64,000 bases of DNA from JAJPKK01 sp963824905 (GTDB lineage: Bacteria; Pseudomonadota; Alphaproteobacteria; Rhizobiales; Xanthobacteraceae): the NCBI GenBank assembly GCA_963824905.1, contig CAWGRH010000028.1:124001-188000 (forward strand), in the 5' to 3' direction. The notes below the pieces were generated by a model. The model saw only the letters and a program-made list of their open reading frames with translations, ran no database searches and had not been told where the DNA came from. Positions 62,722 through 64,000 of the stretch are shown here, one piece after another. The translations under genes and the position numbers were made by a program. Within the stretch, counting starts at the first letter, position 1, and every line of letters starts with the position of its first letter.

Positions 62722-62745
62722 CGATATATCTCACCGGATATATCG
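62722..62745. promoter_or_regulatory. Shared 24-bp operator, site 4 (upstream of small protein B)
   Basis: CGATATATC (62722-62730), spacer TCACCG, GATATATCG (62737-62745). This is the perfect inverted-repeat version of the motif, extended by one more pair (G/C). It ends 22 bases before ATG 62768 and so overlaps the likely promoter. Confidence 0.7.
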
Positions 62746-62767
62746 CGATACCCCTTCTTGAGGAAAA

Positions 62768-63214
62768 ATGCCCCGCGCGACGCTCGAACCTCAGCCTGCC
62801 GCCGCCATCCAGCACGAGACGGCCGCCGAGCCTGCGCCTTTCGTCGTCGACGTCATCGGCGAGGTCGAGCCGAGCGGCAGGGCGATCGCGTTGCGCATCC
62901 AGCGCAGCAAGCAAGGCCCGGTGGATCTCGCTTTGCGCAGCGAGGACGTTCAATACTTCGTGAGCCTCATTCTTGCTCTCGCCCACGAGGCGAAGCGCCG
63001 GCAGCCCTCGGGGCAGCCCGACGCACCGCCGTCTGCGGCGATTCCGCTCCCGATCACAGCCATCAATGTCGGCCAGACCACCGATGACGAGAGCTTCGTG
63101 ATGCTCGACATCGGGGTGGTGTCGCTTACATTCGGCCTGCGTCAGGAATATCTCGAGGAGGTCGGGCGAACGCTGCTTGCGCTAAGCGCTCGGGCGCCGT
63201 CTGGGCCTTCCTAA
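62768..63214 (+). CDS. Small uncharacterised protein B of the quinoprotein block
   Basis: A 148-residue protein without signal peptide: APFVVDVIGEVEPSGRAIAL, RSEDVQYFVSLILALAHEAK, IPLPITAINVGQTTDDESFV, MLDIGVVSLTFGLRQEYLEE and VGRTLLALSA. The central amphipathic helix and flanking strands give the same order as protein A at 60492-60881. Identity between them looks low, so common ancestry is only suggested. ATG 62768 follows GAGG at 4 nt. It has a shared operator directly in front. No known domain; a scaffold or regulatory role cannot be excluded. Confidence 0.65.
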   Translation: MPRATLEPQPAAAIQHETAAEPAPFVVDVIGEVEPSGRAIALRIQRSKQGPVDLALRSEDVQYFVSLILALAHEAKRRQPSGQPDAPPSAAIPLPITAINVGQTTDDESFVMLDIGVVSLTFGLRQEYLEEVGRTLLALSARAPSGPS

Positions 63215-63250
63215 AGACCACGAGCCTTCGAACAAAAGGGAGGATTCGTC

Positions 63251-63745
63251 ATGCTGACACGCCGGCAAAGTCTCGTCGGAGCCGCCCGAGGTTTCGCGGC
63301 CCTCGGCATCGCCCCATTTGGGCTCGCATCCGGTGCAAAGGCCGCGGAGACCTTCGAGGTCACTCATACCGATGCGGAGTGGAAGAAGCTCCTTTCCGCG
63401 AACCAGTTCGCGGTGCTGCGGCTCGCGGCGACCGAACGCCCATTCTCGAGCCCGCTCGATCACGAGAAACGCGACGGAGTCTTCGCCTGTGCCGGCTGCG
63501 ACCTCCCGCTGTTCTCGTCGAAGACCAAGTTCGACAGCGGCACCGGCTGGCCGAGCTTCTGGGCGCCGCTCGAAAATGCCGTGGGCACGACGGACGACCG
63601 GTCGTTCGGAATGACGCGCACGGCCGCCCATTGCCACCGCTGCGGCGGCCATCTCGGCCACGTCTTCAAGGACGGCCCCCCGCCGACCGGCCTGCGCTAC
63701 TGCATGAACGGCCTTGCGATGACGTTCAAGCCGGGCACGGCGTGA
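63251..63745 (+). CDS. msrB: Peptide methionine (R)-S-oxide reductase, exported
   Basis: A 164-residue MsrB with an N-terminal Tat-like signal (MLTRRQSLVGAARGFAALGI) and the full SelR domain: VFACAGCDLPLFSSKTKFDS, GTGWPSFWAPLENAVG, RTAAHCHRCGGHLGHVFKDG and the catalytic Cys in GLRYCMNGLAM. The two CxxC pairs bind zinc. It repairs oxidised methionines in periplasmic proteins. It is followed after 19 bases by a CcdA/DsbD-like gene that could supply reducing power. Confidence 0.9.
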   Translation: MLTRRQSLVGAARGFAALGIAPFGLASGAKAAETFEVTHTDAEWKKLLSANQFAVLRLAATERPFSSPLDHEKRDGVFACAGCDLPLFSSKTKFDSGTGWPSFWAPLENAVGTTDDRSFGMTRTAAHCHRCGGHLGHVFKDGPPPTGLRYCMNGLAMTFKPGTA

Positions 63746-63764
63746 AGCTCGAGAAGGCAACCAG

Positions 63765-64000
63765 ATGACCCTCTTCGTCCTCGCCTTTCTCGGCGGCGTG
63801 CTGACTATCCTCAGCCCGTGCATCCTGCCGGTGCTCCCCTTCGTCTTTGCGCGAGCCGACCAGCCGTTCGTGCGGAGCGGCCTGCCGCTGCTTGCCGGGA
63901 TGGCGGTCACGTTCGCGGCTGTGGCGACCCTTGCGGCCGTCGGCGGCGCGTGGGCCGTCCGGGCCAACGAGTACGGGCGGATCGCGGCGATCGTGCTTCT
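63765..64000 (+). CDS. CcdA/DsbD-like transmembrane thiol electron transporter, 5' part only
   Basis: The frame opens at ATG 63765 (MTLFVLAFLGGVLTILSPCI, then LPVLPFVFARADQPF) and runs off the window. The hallmark SPCILPVLPF of CcdA/DsbD-type proteins, with its reactive Cys in the first helix, is clear, and a second helix follows (LLAGMAVTFAAVATLAAVGG). These proteins carry electrons from cytoplasmic thioredoxin to periplasmic partners. The adjacent exported MsrB is an obvious client. Confidence 0.8.
   Translation, partial: MTLFVLAFLGGVLTILSPCILPVLPFVFARADQPFVRSGLPLLAGMAVTFAAVATLAAVGGAWAVRANEYGRIAAIVL

Overview
The window is a high-GC chromosomal segment of an alphaproteobacterium, most likely Hyphomicrobiales close to Bradyrhizobium, Rhodopseudomonas or Xanthobacteraceae. 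Supporting traits are an ECF sigma/NrsF-type anti-sigma pair, many solute-binding receptors of the ABC_sub_bind and Bug families, TTAA-N7-TTAA (CtrA-type) boxes in AT-rich intergenic stretches, a DUF4070-type B12-binding radical SAM protein, and palindromic intergenic repeats of the kind common in Bradyrhizobium. I saw no insertion sequence, prophage, CRISPR array or rRNA operon. One tRNA-Thr gene (anticodon CGT) lies at 44646-44719.

Layout. 1-8.1 kb: edge fragment, ECF sigma and anti-sigma, serine beta-lactamase-like hydrolase, metallo-hydrolase, DUF1499 membrane protein, acyl-CoA synthetase (frameshifted), secreted hypothetical. 8.4-20 kb: MerR regulator fused to a P-loop ATPase, ThDP-dependent enzyme, secreted metallo-hydrolase, HpnP-like radical SAM protein, two ABC_sub_bind receptors (one truncated), a Bug receptor, lytic transglycosylase and a sarcosine/N-methyltryptophan oxidase-like flavoenzyme. 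20-31.8 kb: extensin-like protein with class-III aminotransferase, metallophosphoesterase, L,D-transpeptidase lipoprotein, CorA, another metallo-hydrolase and a 1746-residue DUF4011-type SF1 helicase with a restriction-endonuclease-like tail. 32-48.6 kb: DevBCA-like exporter operon, acyltransferase, DUF2147 protein, enoyl-CoA hydratase-like protein, an AtzG/AtzE-like amidase pair, DoxX, polysaccharide deacetylase, pxpB-pxpC, EamA transporter, tRNA-Thr, a large GGDEF-EAL protein and a frameshifted protein of uncertain family.

The most coherent block is 48.9-63.2 kb, a periplasmic quinoprotein oxidation module. It holds pqqD-pqqE, a c-type cytochrome with a catalytically degenerate site-2-protease-like membrane protein, and a minus-strand operon of PQQ-dependent dehydrogenase, two MoxJ/PED-type periplasmic binding proteins and an ABC-2 type exporter. 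It also holds an SMP-30-like beta-propeller, a DsrE-like Tat protein with a ModA-like binding protein, an aldehyde dehydrogenase and two small uncharacterised proteins. Four intergenic sites inside the block share one 24-bp inverted-repeat architecture (CGNTATATN-N6-NATATANCG). This suggests a single unidentified regulator controls a divergently arranged regulon that takes a primary alcohol or similar substrate through an aldehyde to an acid. The window ends in msrB and the start of a CcdA/DsbD-like gene, possible periplasmic thiol and methionine repair partners.

Six minus-strand genes are each interrupted by what reads as a single-base insertion of the same phase. They are the acyl-CoA synthetase, transglycosylase, HlyD-like protein, the 48-kb unknown, the PQQ-linked ABC ATPase and the ModA-like protein. 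Each is open on both sides of the shift, so sequencing or assembly error is at least as likely as true decay.
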